A stretch of 64,000 bases of DNA from Mactra quadrangularis (lineage: Eukaryota; Mollusca; Bivalvia; Venerida; Mactridae): assembly GCA_025267735.1 (NCBI GenBank), contig CM046303.1, forward strand, positions 35,068,380 through 35,132,379. Direction: 5' to 3'. The notes beneath the pieces were generated by a model. The model worked only from the letters and a program-made list of their open reading frames with translations, did no database searches and had not been told where the DNA came from. The position numbers and the translations under genes are program-made. Position 1 is the stretch's first letter. The number at the start of each line of letters is the position of its first letter. Below are positions 35,590-50,073 of this stretch, piece by piece.

Positions 35590-35712
35590 TACCCATCCCC
35601 AGAATGGGATACAGTTACTCCAGAAGCTAAAAACCTCATCAATAGTATGTTAGCAGTGAATCCATCAAAGAGAATCACAGCACAGGAAGCGCTCAAACAT
35701 CCCTGGATCTGT
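35590..35712 (+). CDS. CaMKII: CaMKII exon, end of kinase C-lobe (123 nt)
   Basis: Reads [20 protein letters not shown], then [36 protein letters not shown] and ALKHPWI are the helix G-I landmarks that close the kinase domain. Tyr replaces the usual Phe of the DFPSPEW junction. The acceptor is ttctaacag and the donor gtaagt. It ends on a codon boundary, and an 18.3 kb intron follows. Confidence 0.97.
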
Positions 35713-38700
35713 GTAAGTTTTAACAGCATGCTTTGTCTTTTAAAATACCCGTCCCAGATACCTTTTTTCTCTTTATAAATACTGTGTATTTTAGCGTTTG
35801 GAAAGTACATATTTATAATACATATATATTTATACATATTAATACAGCTTTTATTTATATATGAGAAATTGGCTGATTATGTACACCTTTCTGCGATGCT
35901 TCAAAAATAACCTATTGCTACTGATTATTTTATCTCTATGCCCTATGTGTGATTCTTTCATATCAGATGAACCTGCCTATTAGTCCCTTTGTTGGTGAAA
36001 TATTTCTGGACTAACCCTGAAATTAAGGAGTTTGGGGATCTCAGAAAAAGTAACTGTTCTTTACAAAAGCTGTTGAAATCTTAAATTCCAAAATTTTAGG
36101 ATTTAAGAAAGTTTTGCGTTATCACCCATGGACCTTGGTCTGGTAGTGTTAGTATTTGACTGATTTGTCCTTTAGGCCTGTCTGTGCATAGTCAAAAATG
36201 TGCTGTTCTAATTGACTGTCCAGTGATAGTAAACAAAATATATCAATGTCCAGATTGGAATATTTTATATTTATTAAGTCATAGTTCACTCTCTATCTTA
36301 TTCTTTAGTTAAGTTGTCACTATTGGTCAAGTGGTCAGTACACTGAACATCCCTAATTCATGGGTTGTAAACCTGATTTGGTTTAGTTATCACTGCTCTC
36401 AACATTTGGACAAAGAGTTGATTTGTCTCTATATTTAGCAATATTACTGCCTCCTTGTGAAATTGAGATTAGAACTGGTTGGAATATAGACCAGGAGAGC
36501 TGGTTAAGAGAAATGATTGCCTTGAGTATTGGAAACATGGTTAAAAGCAATGTAAAACACAAATATGCAAGAAAATTTCCAATAGATATCTGACTATGAC
36601 CTAATTAGTTGGTCACTTGTCAAGTAAAGCCTGTTTTGGTTTGAAATGCCTCAATTTTCTATTTGTTTATTCCTGTATTTAGTTCTATAAACAAAATGTC
36701 AATTTTTTTTTCTTTATTGAGAACTTCTGTCCCAACAATAGAATCTGAATTTATTTCCCAATATTTAAAAAAATTAGACAGAATAATCACAGAAAAGTGT
36801 GTACATTATCATAACTGCTTACAGCATTATAAGAACTCTATTTTGTTTTGTGCAATAAATACCAAAAAGTCATAGTTTGTTTTTGTAGAAATGTTGATTC
36901 ATTCATTCTTTTTACATATTGTCTATTTTTAATTATAATTAGACAGTGGTAGTTTTGTATTTTATAATACATGTGTATATATTTATATGAACCTTAAAAA
37001 AATTGAGAGCTGAGAATTTTATTATTTTAACATACTTAAGAGTTATTAAGCAGCATTTTAAATGCCAGTTAGTTTAGAATTGTACTGGAAGTAATGTTTA
37101 TTTTTTCAACAATTATTAAATTATTATTCTGTAACGTGTTGTCTAATGTACTATTCTTGTTTTAACGTGTATGTGTTGTTAGTTTGCCTGCTTTGTTTTT
37201 ATAAATTTTTGGGAAATTTTTCAAGATTTAGGAATTCCAAATTATATTTTTTCCCCTTTTTTACCACCCAACCTTCCTGATGTACTCTCCCCTTTTTTGA
37301 CCTCGTTTTCCCCTCAGTTTAGAAATTGGCATTTTTATGCACATTACGAATTTTGCAAAATGAGCATTCATGATTCCCCAGCCCCTTTCCTATTTCATTG
37401 CAAGAACTTGGTTTTAATCATTATCAAATGCTGGCATGTTTGACTTGAAAGATGAATGCTGATTGGCTGACAGATAAAGAGTGGATGTACAAAGGTTGTG
37501 CTATAGCATTTACTTAGTGAGGGGGCATACATAATGATGTCAGTTTCTCAAAAAACAAAACAATGAAAGCCGCCATAGTCTAAAAGAATTCATTGAAGCT
37601 GGAATTTAACTTTATTTTATTACATATTAAATAGAATTTGCTTGTAGTATTTTAAACCCATTTTATCTTTTACCAACTATTTAGATGAAAACTATGTACA
37701 TATATTTTAGTCATTGTGTATAGCTATCCTTTTATGATTGTCACAAACTCTCCCTAGGGAGGTATCAGGCTTTCATAGTAATTGGATATTCTATTGAAAT
37801 TAGTAAACAATATACAGTAGCTATAATTCTGTACCATTTTATATATTTATATTGATGTGCAATAAACTTATATGTAAAAATACTGAGCCCCATTAGCCAT
37901 GAATGGACCTAGTTTTTGTAAATTTGGATACCTGCTTGTTTATGACAAAAACAAACAAATGTCAAAAAATCACAGTTGCATGATCGGCATTATTGCACAG
38001 AACTGCACAAAGAGTCAGTTTTAAATTGAAACTGATAATTTCCTTAACCCCCACTGCGGAAGCAGGCCCTGTATGCATTATGTGGTTTATTGTTTTTGTC
38101 ACATGTATGTGTAGACATGACCAAATAACTTTGCATTGTGACAAATATGTTCCATTGTAGGATTCCAGGAGACAAAAATCTTCCTATTTTTTTAATTGTT
38201 TGAAATGCCATTTTTTCAAACAATCTTTATTATAATTTTTAAAAATGATTTTAGTGTAAAAAAAATTGTTATTGTATTATGATGATGGCTATTGATTGGT
38301 CACATTGCAAAGTTATTTGATGTCATAAATATTTCTCCGACCTAAACTCTTACACTCTGCTCCTTGTTTTACTGAAGGATTGGGACACTTTGGTACGTAG
38401 GTAGGTGAACTACCCCATATAAACTCATTAGATTGTGTCAAGGTCATGATCCTGTTGCATAGCAATTTGAATGGTTTCCTAGGCAACCTGTTGTTATGCC
38501 AACAGTAACCAGTATCTTTTTGTTGCCTTTCCCATTATGTTTGAAACTTTTTATCAATATCAAATGAATTATTTTCATGTCATTTTCTCTGAAATTTATT
38601 CAAAATTATTATGTTTCCATGGTTACATTTATAATTCATTAATGTTCAACCAGCTAAAACATACTGGATGATTTGTTTAATCCAAATTTTAATTCCAGTC

Positions 38701-39396
38701 TAAAAATCTTAAGATATTCTTTGTTTCTTAAAAATAAGTTTTTTGTCTATTTTGGGACTCTTTAACTTACTAAAGTCAAATCTTTGAATCAAATTCAACA
38801 TCCATGTATTAAGGATTGATGTATAATTTCAGAGGACATGCCTGCCTTTGCTTCATTATGTTGCTTCTTATATCAGATAAGATTTCTAGTATAAATGTCT
38901 TTAATTGTTTGCATATGAATGAACATATCTCCTGGTATTTTGTAGATTTTGGTTATATTTTATGTTTCTAGTTAGTGTTTCATTGGTTGGATGTATATTG
39001 CATTAACTTCTAGGTTTTAACCTGAGTGGGATGGGTGGGCAATGTACCTACTTTCGGATCATTTCTGAGTAGCAGACCGTATTGGCTGAAAAAGTTTAAA
39101 GTATATAGTTTGAACTTGAATGAAATGTTCTGTCTCTTGCTGAAATTAGTCTTTTAGTACCATTGGAGTATTGCTCTTCCGTCTTTACCAATAGACTTCC
39201 CCCTGCTAGTCAAATTTCGAGTGAAAATAATTAATTAATTGATATAGTGAAGTAGTGGCTTTTGTTGAAGGCTATAATTGTTTATAAAAAAAAGTTTTTA
39301 TTGCTAGGGGGATATACTGGCTCCACAGCCCTTTGAAAGAGACTATTCATTCATTAAGCTTATACATTTATTTTGGCTGTGAACAATTTAACAATA

Positions 39397-40263
39397 CACT
39401 TAACAAATGTTCTAACCGATCACGTTTCAAATTTTGATTATTTTATCACGGGCCAATGGATCCTTATTAAATTTTGCAGAGGTGATTTTTGTGCCATTTT
39501 CTACCAATTTGTGAAATGAAAAATAATTTTATACAGCCTGATGCACTGAAGCGGGACACAGGGTGTGGTTTACACATCTGACATGAAATGTTCGTGCAGA
39601 GCTTGATGAGTATTAAATTTGACATAGTGTAAATCCTTGTTAACTTTATAAGTGAAAATACATAAAACGTTGCACGAATGTTGATCCTGTTGCAAGTTGT
39701 AACCTAAATTGTTCTTGGTCTTCCACGTCAGTCAGAAACGTTTCCGGTCCCTTGATACGTCGTCCAAAGTCCCGATCGTCAAGAAGGCCCAATTATTGTG
39801 TCATGCAACTTGAAATAGGAACGAACACATTGAGAAAAATAAAATTATAGCATTTTACTACCTAAACAATCTTTATCGATATTTTTAAAGATATTTCCAT
39901 GAACAGCCACTATCCTGTCTGATAAAAGCTCCAGCATTCAACATTCCATTGGCTACGCCACGGTCCTGCATCGACATTCGTAGCAAGCAATGTTTTATGT
40001 TTTTTCACTCATTTAGTTAACAAGAATTTATGCAATGTAAAATTTAATACTCGCCACACTCAGCACGAACTTTTCGTGCAAAAATGTGTCAAACACACCA
40101 TGTGTCCTGCTTGAGTGCATCCGACCGTATCATTTTTTTTTTATTTCACAAATCGGTAGAAAATGACACAAAAATCACCTCTGCAAAATTTAATAAGGAT
40201 CCATTGGCCCGTTATAAAATAATCAAAATTTGAAAAGTGATCGGTTAGAACTTTGGTTAAGTG
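39397..40263. mobile_element. long foldback DNA element, about 300-bp inverted arms
   Basis: The first roughly 300 bp and the last roughly 300 bp are inverted copies at high identity. Landmarks are 'ttctaaccgatcac', 'gggccaatggatccttatta' and 'gcagaggtgatttttgtg', each seen again as reverse complement. TA lies at both edges (39395-39396 and 40264-40265), with ends CACTTAAC. The central 39700-39940 is unique. No transposase frame. Confidence 0.88.
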
Positions 40264-40630
40264 TAGTGTGATGTGAATTTCATTAATGTTTTTTGGGGAT
40301 TTTGGGATAGTGAAGTCATTTGTTGCAATTTTGAGCGCAAAATAGTCATGTTTATTTTTTATTTCTTAAACTATAATTATGTTATACATCAAAATAATGA
40401 ATCAATTTTTACATTGTGAGGCACTTACCTGTATAGAAAGCTTTCAGTGGACTATGGTTTATACTAGCTTCTTGATATGTATGCAGACATCACTGGCTGG
40501 GATATATATAATAGTATTTTTTTAATGACCATCACTTTGTAACAGTCATCTTGCATGGATTGCTACCTCTGACCAACCATTTATATGCAGTTTCCATTAA
40601 GTTCATCTCTTCGCATTGTCTCTACGAGAG

Positions 40631-41283
40631 CCAATTTTGCAAAACTATGTACTGGATGACAACCAATTTAGCAAAACTGTGATACTGGTTAACAGCCAAT
40701 TTAGCATAACTGTGATACTGGTTAACAGCCAATTTAGCGTAACTGTGATACTGGTTGACATCAAATTTACCAAAACTGTGATACTGGTTGACAGCCAATT
40801 TAGCATAACTGTGATACTGGTTGACAGCCAATTTAGCAAAACTGTAATACTGGTTGACAGCCAATTTAGCATAACTGTGATACTGGTGGACAGCCAATTA
40901 AGCAAAACTGTAATACTGGTTGACAGCCAATTTAGCATAACTGTGATACTGGTTGACAGCCAATTTAGCATAACTGTGATACTGGTTAACAGCCAATTTA
41001 GCATAACTGTGATACTGGTTTACAGCCAATTAAGCATTACTGTGATACTGGTTGACAGCCAATTTAGCATAACTGTGATACTGGTTGACAGCCAGTTTAG
41101 CAAAGCTGCAATACTGGTTGACAGCCAATTTAGCATAACTGTGATACTGGTTAACAGCCAATTTAGCATAACTGTGATACTGGTTGACAGCCAATTTAGC
41201 ATAACTGTGATATTGGTTGACAGCCAATTTAGCATAACTGTGATACTGGTTGACAGCCAATTTAGCATAACTGTGATACTGGT
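40631..41283. repeat. 33-bp minisatellite, about 19-20 copies
   Basis: Unit ctgtgatactggttgacagc plus caatttagcataa. As 33 is divisible by three, it makes long open frames in several frames on both strands (249 codons on +, with an 11-residue repeat ILVDSQFSITV). It is deep in an intron with no supporting gene signal. Confidence 0.95.
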
Positions 41284-43612
41284 TTGTAAAGAGAGGTTAT
41301 ACTATTCTACTCTGGGAGATTTTACTGCTGTAGTCTCTAGGACTTCTTGTAGTCATTCTTGCTAAATATCATTTTGTAGCTTAGAGTTTGGACATGCTTT
41401 GCTACCAGGAATAAAAATATGAATCATGATGCACCTTTCCTATGACCTATAAAGTACAGCTTGAACCTTGCTTTTGAATTAGTGTATTTCAAATATTGCC
41501 AAAAAATAGGGACAGAGTGCTTCAGTATGTAAACATATTGGATCCCTATTTATTGTTTTTCTCTCAATTTATAAACAAATCATTGAAAGTACTTTTTATT
41601 GATGAATTTGATAAAAATTGTCTGCATACATTCAAGATTCATGGTATAGATCAGTGATGTTGTCTATTTCTATGGAAATCCAAAGTTCCATGTTACCATT
41701 CTATGTTCTTGTTCACCATTTTTTGTCACTAAGTAATTCTAAGCTTATTGTTTTAAATTCTAAGTTGTAAAGCTATTTGCTTATTGTTAACTAACTCACA
41801 GTTAAATGTTTTATAAATGTAATGTAGTCTATGTCACTGAATTAGGTTAATGCTTCAAACTAAAGTGTTGTAAACTACATTTATAAATAAATTTATGAAT
41901 TATGTTTGTCAAGAATTTTAGAAAATAGATTTTCTTTTGTCTTCATATTTTAAGTCAAATTTCATATTCTTTAAAAATAAGTCTTATAGCAACAGTAGCA
42001 AAATGCATGATTCTTTTTTTCAATTTAAGGAATTGATTTTTTTTCTATGATTTAATCTGTCTTAGATTAGATACCTTTTACATTGAGAGCATGTCCATAT
42101 TACACCTGTGTATAAGATTTACCTTTTTATTCTGATTAATGCAATATGATATATTTTTATTCTATTTATACAATTATCTATGCTACTTTTTTATTTTTTC
42201 AACTCTAAATTTACTATAAATGTCTGAAATCTTATTATTAAAATGCATTAAACAATGTACATTGCAATTAACTGTCAAATCTCTGACTTACTATCATTGA
42301 TGCATGCAATCAATACTAGTTTGCTGTTGATTTGTATCTTATAGATTTAAGTTATGTCCCTTGATATTTTTCATTCAAAATTACCTCCCTTTGTGAAAAA
42401 ATTCAATAGCAGTTGTGTCCCTTTGATCATTTTTTGACAAGTTATACAAGAATATAAATTTCATCTGGTTGTAAAATTGGTTCATCCTGAAAAAAAACCC
42501 TGTGCAGGATTTTATTGATTTATTATATTTTTTCAGCCAGTAGAATTTTTATTTGTTTTTTTAGACTTTGATCAATTTACATACTAGTCGTTAGAATACC
42601 TGTAAAACTAGTCTATATTATATATACAATAAGATACTTCAGTTTTTTAATGAGTTTATATGGGTACCTTGTTATTTGAGACATTACTTGACCCGTGTTG
42701 CATTCATAATATTGGTCCTAGTGAAAAATATGGCAATATGTTTTCAATAATAACTGAGTTTTAACATGATGTTTTTGCATAGAAAATGCAATTTTATGCA
42801 TGATGAAAATGGTGTCATTTTTGGGATAAAATTAGTTGTGAATTTGGTGATTGTTAAGTTATTACACAAAAAAAATAGATAAGGGATCAAAAAATTAATT
42901 GCTTGATCAATTTTCTTTAAAAAAAGGGGGAGGGGTGAAAAAGGGGAAATATATACCAAATATTGATTATCTTCATTTTCTTTATTTCTTATTAATAACA
43001 GGACACTAGTTCACTTCAAAGACTATGTAAACTCTGGAAATATAAATTTGATTTCTATATGCCATTAGAGTTGGCCTATTTTTTATTTTGAAAAATAAAA
43101 TAGTTCTTAAAGGCTGTAAAGGGGGTTAGGAGGGTATGTAAATCAAGCAATTAATTTATAAATGCCTTATGGTGTTAGTAGAAATATGGTTTATAATTTT
43201 GTTAGATTTTTCTCAGTTATAATTTTAAACATGCCAGTTTGAAGTCTGAAATAGACACAGTTTGTCACTGTTTGGAATTATAGCATTTTGACCTTTACCC
43301 TCTCTTATACCTTTCTTGTGTAGTTTAACAAAAATTGTTGCTTTTGAAAACAAACATGTTGATCAGTTTAATTTGGCACATTGTGTGATAGTGTTATGAG
43401 CACTTTGGGTTTGAAGTTTAATTCCACAGTTTTGGTGGGGTGTTGTTTGATTTTGCATAACTTGGCCAAAGCTTTCAGGTTTGTACATTTATATCATGAG
43501 AAGGGTCTGAACTGAATATTTCATGTTATGGGGGTAGTGTTAGTCACTGTGTGTGGGATCTGCACATGGTACTTTATAATGAAACATATGGACCTTTATG
43601 AAACTAAAGCTA

Positions 43613-43925
43613 CAGTCCCATAGACATGAAAATAGCCTTGAGAGCACCATAACGGTGCCATGCGATCAAGCTCCGCAAGGACCCGTTTGAATGTTTTTAC
43701 CAGGGTCTGTTAGAATAACCCTGGATACACATTAGTTTCAGAGTCAAATTGTGAACAAAATCGTGGCCGATAATGGATTAAACATGCTAACCTTCCAGCT
43801 ACTGCTCCGTACAGGTGTGTTGTTTTGTACCATGGGCGTACTGTCACCTTAATAGGCAAGGCTTCACACGGCCTACAACTGTCTGCTCGTACAGGTCCGC
43901 ATCAAGCCACGATTTTATGGGACTG
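43613..43925. mobile_element. dispersed repeat with CAGTCCCATA ends, copy 2
   Basis: Starts CAGTCCCATAGACATGAAAA and ends TTTTATGGGACTG, a better inverted pair than in copy 1. It shares 'gatcaagctccgcaaggacc' and 'aggcttc.ac.cggcct' with 25131-25470. No coding. Confidence 0.75.
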
Positions 43926-45622
43926 AGGCATAAGATCACAGTAATCAATATAGGTTATGTGGATAGCTTATTTTATACTTGGATTAATGTGAAATATAGT
44001 CTTGATCAGGTTTAAAAAATATGTCTTACATAAAAATAGAGGCAGGAATGTTAGAATAAGCCTGATGCAGTGAGTGCTATTCTTTTTTGTGCATATGGGG
44101 GAATATATTCTGCGTGAAACTAGAATTTTTATCCAATTGAAAAGTTGAAGTTTTCAAAGGCAACTTGTGATATTTTACTACACATGAGTACAGACTGACC
44201 TTTGCCCATTTTTTGTCTGATCCTGTTTGCACAATGCACATCTCTTCAATCATTTTATCATTTATACTTCCATTTTGTATTAACATTATTCAACATTGTA
44301 ACCATTTTAAATTAAGGAAAAATTTACTTAGATTAGGCTTACGTTATTTTGGGGAGTTTAAAAGCTGGCATAATGCTTAGGTTCTGAAGATTATGCTTGT
44401 ATACTGAGAATCTAACTAAATTTGCCAACATTGCAGGAACTTGTTTGATGATTTGAATATTTTTATTTTTCATCAAAGATTTTTGCCATGTTATATATTT
44501 TTTGGTTTTCATGTGATACAGTTGCTTTGTTTTATCAATTAAGGGACAATCTTAAACCATTATTTGAAAATTGGTACATGTTGTTGACCTTTAACCCGCA
44601 TGCATACATTAAGGCTTTCTGTGCATTTTGATTGTTTGAGAGAAGAAACTCATGAATATTCATGTAAAATAGCAAACATTTGGGGATTTTTCCAGTTAAT
44701 TTACATTTATATCAACAAACTGTTATATCTTCTCATAGAAAGCCTTAAAATTGTAATGTGCCCCTTGTTTGACCCAGTTTACCCTGATTGGTATCATGTT
44801 GACCTACTTTTACCCATTTTAAATTTTGGGCATTTTGTTCAGTTAGTGAGTTAGTTGTGTATCAAGTTAAAGATATTGTGCTTACAGTTAAGCATTTTGT
44901 TAGTGCATGGAAAGGTAACAAAGATGCATCCTTGATGAACAAAAACTTCTTATGTTGTCCTAATACTTGATGAATCTCTATGTACCATATATGTATGCAT
45001 TTAGTAGAGGGTAACATTAAGTCAATGAAACATATTGCTTGCCTTGTGAGATTTTACCCATTATTTTGCCAGTATGCCAGTATTAGATATCATAGCAATA
45101 TATATATATTCTTAACTTAACCCTGCCAGTTATTGTATTTTGCCAGAATGTTTGTTTGAAGTAAGTACAAAATAGAAATATTGCTAGCTATCTCAAATGG
45201 AATTAGTAAAACGTATCTAAATAATATTTAAAATTTATTTGTTAAGAAACAATACTTAAACTCTTGTATAATTGTCAGACTTACTTTAGTAAAGATTTTG
45301 TTAGTTTTTTGTAGAATCTACTTTGATAGTTCAAGTTTGAAGTCTTTAACATTATAAGCTAATTGCTGCTGCACAGTCCTACCTAAAACAAAACTTTTAA
45401 ATTAGATGCATTTGGGCAATTCAAGAACATTGAATTAATTAAGTAAACTGTTTGAATGAAGTGTGTTGATTCTTGCTCAGAAGCAGATCCTTGAATCTTG
45501 CTGTTGCAACAAAATATAAGGGTGCCATAAACAGTATGATTTGATACATTTCATTACATAATGCAATAGAATGATATTATGTCCATGAAATATTTCTGCA
45601 TTCAGCCTTCATATAGAATGTA

Positions 45623-45893
45623 GCTGCCTGGTTAACTCAGTATGTAGCATGCAAGTCTACTGAGCGAGGTGTCGTGGGTTTGATTCCCGGGCAGGGCACA
45701 CTTTCGTGGAGCTTGGTCATGAAATTATTTCTATGGCCATTCTCCCTCCTACCAATGATTCTTAATTATGTAGGGCAGTTGTCAGTCACTGAAGAAAGTA
45801 TGCACTTAGTAGTTGTTTAACAGGTTAATCCAGAGATTTAGCCTTTCCAGGAACAGTGAGTAGGTTGACTGACCACATAATAATGACCTTCAC
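45623..45893 (+). mobile_element. tRNA-derived SINE, second family
   Basis: The head has 'tggttaactcagtatgtagc' and the B-box-like 'gggtttgattcccgggc'. The body has 'ttcgtggagcttggtcatga', 'ttatgtagggcagttgtcag' and 'cctttccaggaacagtgag'. Confidence 0.85.
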
Positions 45894-48190
45894 AAAAAAC
45901 AAATCAAATAGAATGTACATAAATGTTATCTCATAAGCCAGTACATGTAATATTCAATTGATACATCAATATCTTATCAAGGTGTGTAAAGTGTCATGTG
46001 TCAGAGTATATTTTGGCACCAATACTTCTATTGGTATTTGATTACGTAGTACCTCCAAGTAGATTTCAACAATTGGAATAATTTAAGAAATGGAAAAATT
46101 ATCTTGGAAGTTTTAGATATATTTATGTTTACAATGAAGTGCGGCTAAGTTAATAATTTGAAGACTTTTAGAGTTGACTTTAAATGTAAGCTGACAAATT
46201 TATATATTCAATAATACTTTTCTTTTATTTGCTAGCATCATTAAAGTTTGCTTTTAAATTTTCAAGCACTGGCAGTGGGTACTTTGGACTGTTTATATAT
46301 AATGCATGGTGTTTATTTTAGGTTGGATGAAAACAATTATTTCAAAATGTTGTCTTTTAATACAATGATCATTTTTTAAATACATTTATTTCAGCATTTT
46401 TTATATACTTTAATATTTTTTCTCATTGTGCATTTTTATCATTCAATTATTATTCAATTTGCACTTTTTTCTGGATTTTTTATCATATTGTATTTTTAAC
46501 AATTGCTTCAATTTGAATAGGATTCAGTTATATTTTTGTTTGCATTTAGATTTAATGTATGTTTTGTTAAAATAGACTAGGACAAATATTGGAACACTGG
46601 ACTGTCTGTCTCCTGGATGGAGTTATGTTTGAATTTAAGTCACTTTTCATTCTTTGTGGCCTTAGGGTCATGTAAAGTCCTGGTTTTTAAATTTCTTGTG
46701 GGAAAATGTGGAAAAGTAAAATATTACAATGAAATATTAGACTACTTTTAAATGACTTAATTAAATACTGTGTTAGCTAGGAGTCGTGTGCACTATTCAC
46801 ATTGTACAAATGTAATGTCTTTCAATGTCATTTCAGCCTAAGGTTTGCAGGAAAGAGGTGTTTAATATGAAATTATGTGAAAAGGATCATTTAATTGAAT
46901 TATTCAATTGAAATTGACCTTTTGTTAATATGAATAAGTCTTTTTATCAATAAAACATCCTTTAAAATAAAATTCATCGAAATAATTATGAGGTTTCATT
47001 CTAAATAACTGTCTAAATCTTTAGATTAAAAATTGAATTTATTCTGTTAAGTTCCACACTATGTGTTAATTGCGAAAAACTTGTTTTGAAATTAATAAGT
47101 TTTGTTATTTAAAGTACTTTTGTATTGCATTGTAATACATCTTTTGTGATTTATAATTAAAATAAAATTCTACTATAGCAGTCATGAGTGGATAAATATA
47201 GGTTTTAGGTGAATTCGTAAATTAACCATTTTCAATGAAATATATTGATCTACAATTTAAAATTATTGATTAATTTAATAAATGCCTTACTACGGAATGT
47301 TGATTATTTTAATTCATGTAATGTTTAGACAAGCTACTCTTTACATTTGATAGATACTAATGTATATAGGATACATGGCATTTTCTGTACAAACGATTGA
47401 TCGACCGACCCAAATTTGAATGGGTCATTTTGTCTTGTTTGGGTATATTATACGTCTTGATAGATTTGTCATACGTTTCATCGTAGTATATGACTTATCA
47501 ACCATAATACAAGGGTTTTCTATTTATACACGGAAGAATAGAGTTAACTATATTATGGGTTATTTGAAAAATTTGTATATTGTATACGTATGTTAGGTCG
47601 ACGGAATATTTACATTTTGCGTTAGAAGCACTTGTAGATATTTATACAATAAATTCAAGTGGAACTTTTCGTGTGTATTTTTTTTAAAGTTAAGAATGGT
47701 GGTTGTATTGCTGTTCTATACAAATATGGAAAATAATTCATAAGTCAGAAAAGTTGTTTTATATTTTAAGAGTTTAAAAAGTTCTGTAATATAAAAAACT
47801 AAAGTTTATAAATTGTGTGTAATGGATGGAATATTATGATTTATAAACAAGATTGATGTTAATATTTGTGAGGATATAGTACTATGCATCTGTCTGTGTA
47901 CATTTATGGGAACAATTGTTATTATCCCAGTAAGTAATATCATTTAATTACTAATTTACTTATCATGTCATATAAAAACATACATCAAATAGTTGCTTAC
48001 CCAAACAGATAGTATTCTGGGTGTATATGGAAGTGAAAGTCTTCGTTTTGATGTAAAATGGGTTATCAATTTCTAAAAAAGAAGATATTTGTCATTGGAA
48101 TTTTTATCATGTTATGCTGTCTTCATTAACAGGCTGTCTTAGGAACTAAAATTAAACAGTTATTTAAATGTTTACACAGCTTTACAACCC

Positions 48191-48457
48191 TGATTGGTAG
48201 CGTACCGGGATTTCGAATCAATTGTCCTGAAGGAGGTATAGGTTCAAATCCTACCCGAGGAGGTTATACCCATCCTTGAAAATTTGACATTAATGTCATT
48301 TTTTCTCCATTAATAAAGTATAAGAAGTATCAGGCCTTGTGGAAGGGTAGGTGATTACTGGTTATAGACAAGTGTCTAGGAAAGCTAGGTTAGGTGTGTT
48401 GGACATCATAATATAACCTATATTGTGTTGACACAGGGTTAAACCCAGTATAAAAAA
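48191..48457 (+). mobile_element. tRNA-derived SINE, first family, near full length
   Basis: A-box-like 'attggtagcgtaccggg' and B-box 'ggttcaaatcc'. The body has 'tgacattaatgtcatttttt', 'ctaggaaagctaggttaggt', and the tail 'gggttaaacccagtataaa'. Confidence 0.82.
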
Positions 48458-49850
48458 ATGAATACAAAAAACAGCTGTACTAGTATGATTTTGTTAAAAT
48501 AAAACCAATTCTTACTACCAAAACTTTAAACGACTATAAGAGCTGAAGTAATGGCAGCTTGTTGTGATTGGTTAATTCTTGATTTATAAAATGGTCAGTA
48601 CCAAGATGTGACAGGTGTTCTCCAACAATGAATATGTCCGCTGTATACTACTGTATATCACTGAACTTTGACTAAAATCAAACTTAATGTATGAAACATA
48701 AGCTATGAATATTTTGGTAATAATTATCTATTGAATCAACATAGATAGTGTCAATACTTGTAGTAAGTCATTTGAGTACTTTTGTATTGAGTATAAATAT
48801 ACTATTAATGAATAAAACATGAGATAACTAGTTCAAAATGAGATTTTTAAAATGATGGTCTTTTTTGTTTGTTGAAATGTCGATAAATTCTAATACTTAA
48901 TAAGAAAAAAATGAAAAGACTGTCAGGTGCAACAGAATGTTTGTTGCTTTTGTAACATTTATTTTACTAATGTAGGATAGTTTAAGTTGAATTCTGTTGT
49001 AACATACAGAATGTTTAGTTTCTCTATGTACGGAAATTAAGGGTTGATAGTTTTTTGTCTTATTGTAAGTATATCAAACTTAAGTCTTAATTTTAAATTC
49101 TTTAGCTTCTGCCAGTATTTCTGCTATTGGTTCAATTCTGTCTTGGCTAAACACTAAGTTAGATCTATAAGAAACCATCTTGAAAGCATACTGAATGTTA
49201 ATGATCTTACCCAGATAAAAGTATTGAACTTGATTAAAATAGACAATAAATTATTGTATGACACCCACTCATACTGGGAGGAACATTAAAATCTCATTAA
49301 AAGCTAATATTGACCAAAAAGCACTGATTTAATGTTAAGATCCTTTCTTCTCCTATTTTTGTTTATATTAAACAAGTCACCATAATAGTTATAGTATAAA
49401 TATGTTAAGTAGAATTATGAAGTAAAGATAGTAATAAATATAAACAAGCTTCAATGTAAACTAGTATTCTATCGGGATTTTTTTACAATGATAGGTTTGA
49501 CCTGTTTATTTGTCTCAAAATAATTATAAACTTTACATGGTAATAACAAAATTATGCAACTGTTGACTGTATGTGCTATTCAAGGGCTGTGATTGAACAA
49601 TTCTTCATAATTGCATTGTATTCTATTGCAGAGTTTTTGTAAACAACTCAGTGAGCCTTAAATGATTTAGTCATGAATATTATAACTGCAAAGGTCAGCT
49701 GAACATGACCTCTCTTGCAAGTTTCTCATATCTTAAATAAGTTAGTTTGCAAGCTAGGAATTTGTAAATAGCTTTTAATTGGAGTGCTATTAAGCAATCT
49801 ACTAAAGAATGTTCAAAATTTGATAATAAAAATACATAGTCAGATATCAG

Positions 49851-50073
49851 TAGCCTGTTCAGTTACCCTAAACGTTACAAAACGTTCCGTAACGTTTAGA
49901 CAATGAGTAATGTTTCGTTTTTAGTCCATAAATTTTGAAACATCACTCATTGCCTTAAGGATCGTATATTAAAGTTTGTTTATTAGATTAGATTATTCGC
50001 AGCGAATGTCCGAGGAGTTCCGAATGTATCGTTACGGAACGTTTCGTAACATTTAGGGTGATTGAACAGGCTA
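49851..50073. mobile_element. 223-bp MITE with about 50-bp inverted ends
   Basis: Ends TAGCCTGTTCAGTTACCCTA and TAGCCTGTTCAATCACCCTA are inverted. CGTTACAAAACGTTCCGTAA and its partner follow, and 'caatgagtaatgttt' pairs with 'aaacatcactcattg' further in. CAG flanks both sides, a possible 3-bp duplication. Confidence 0.85.
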
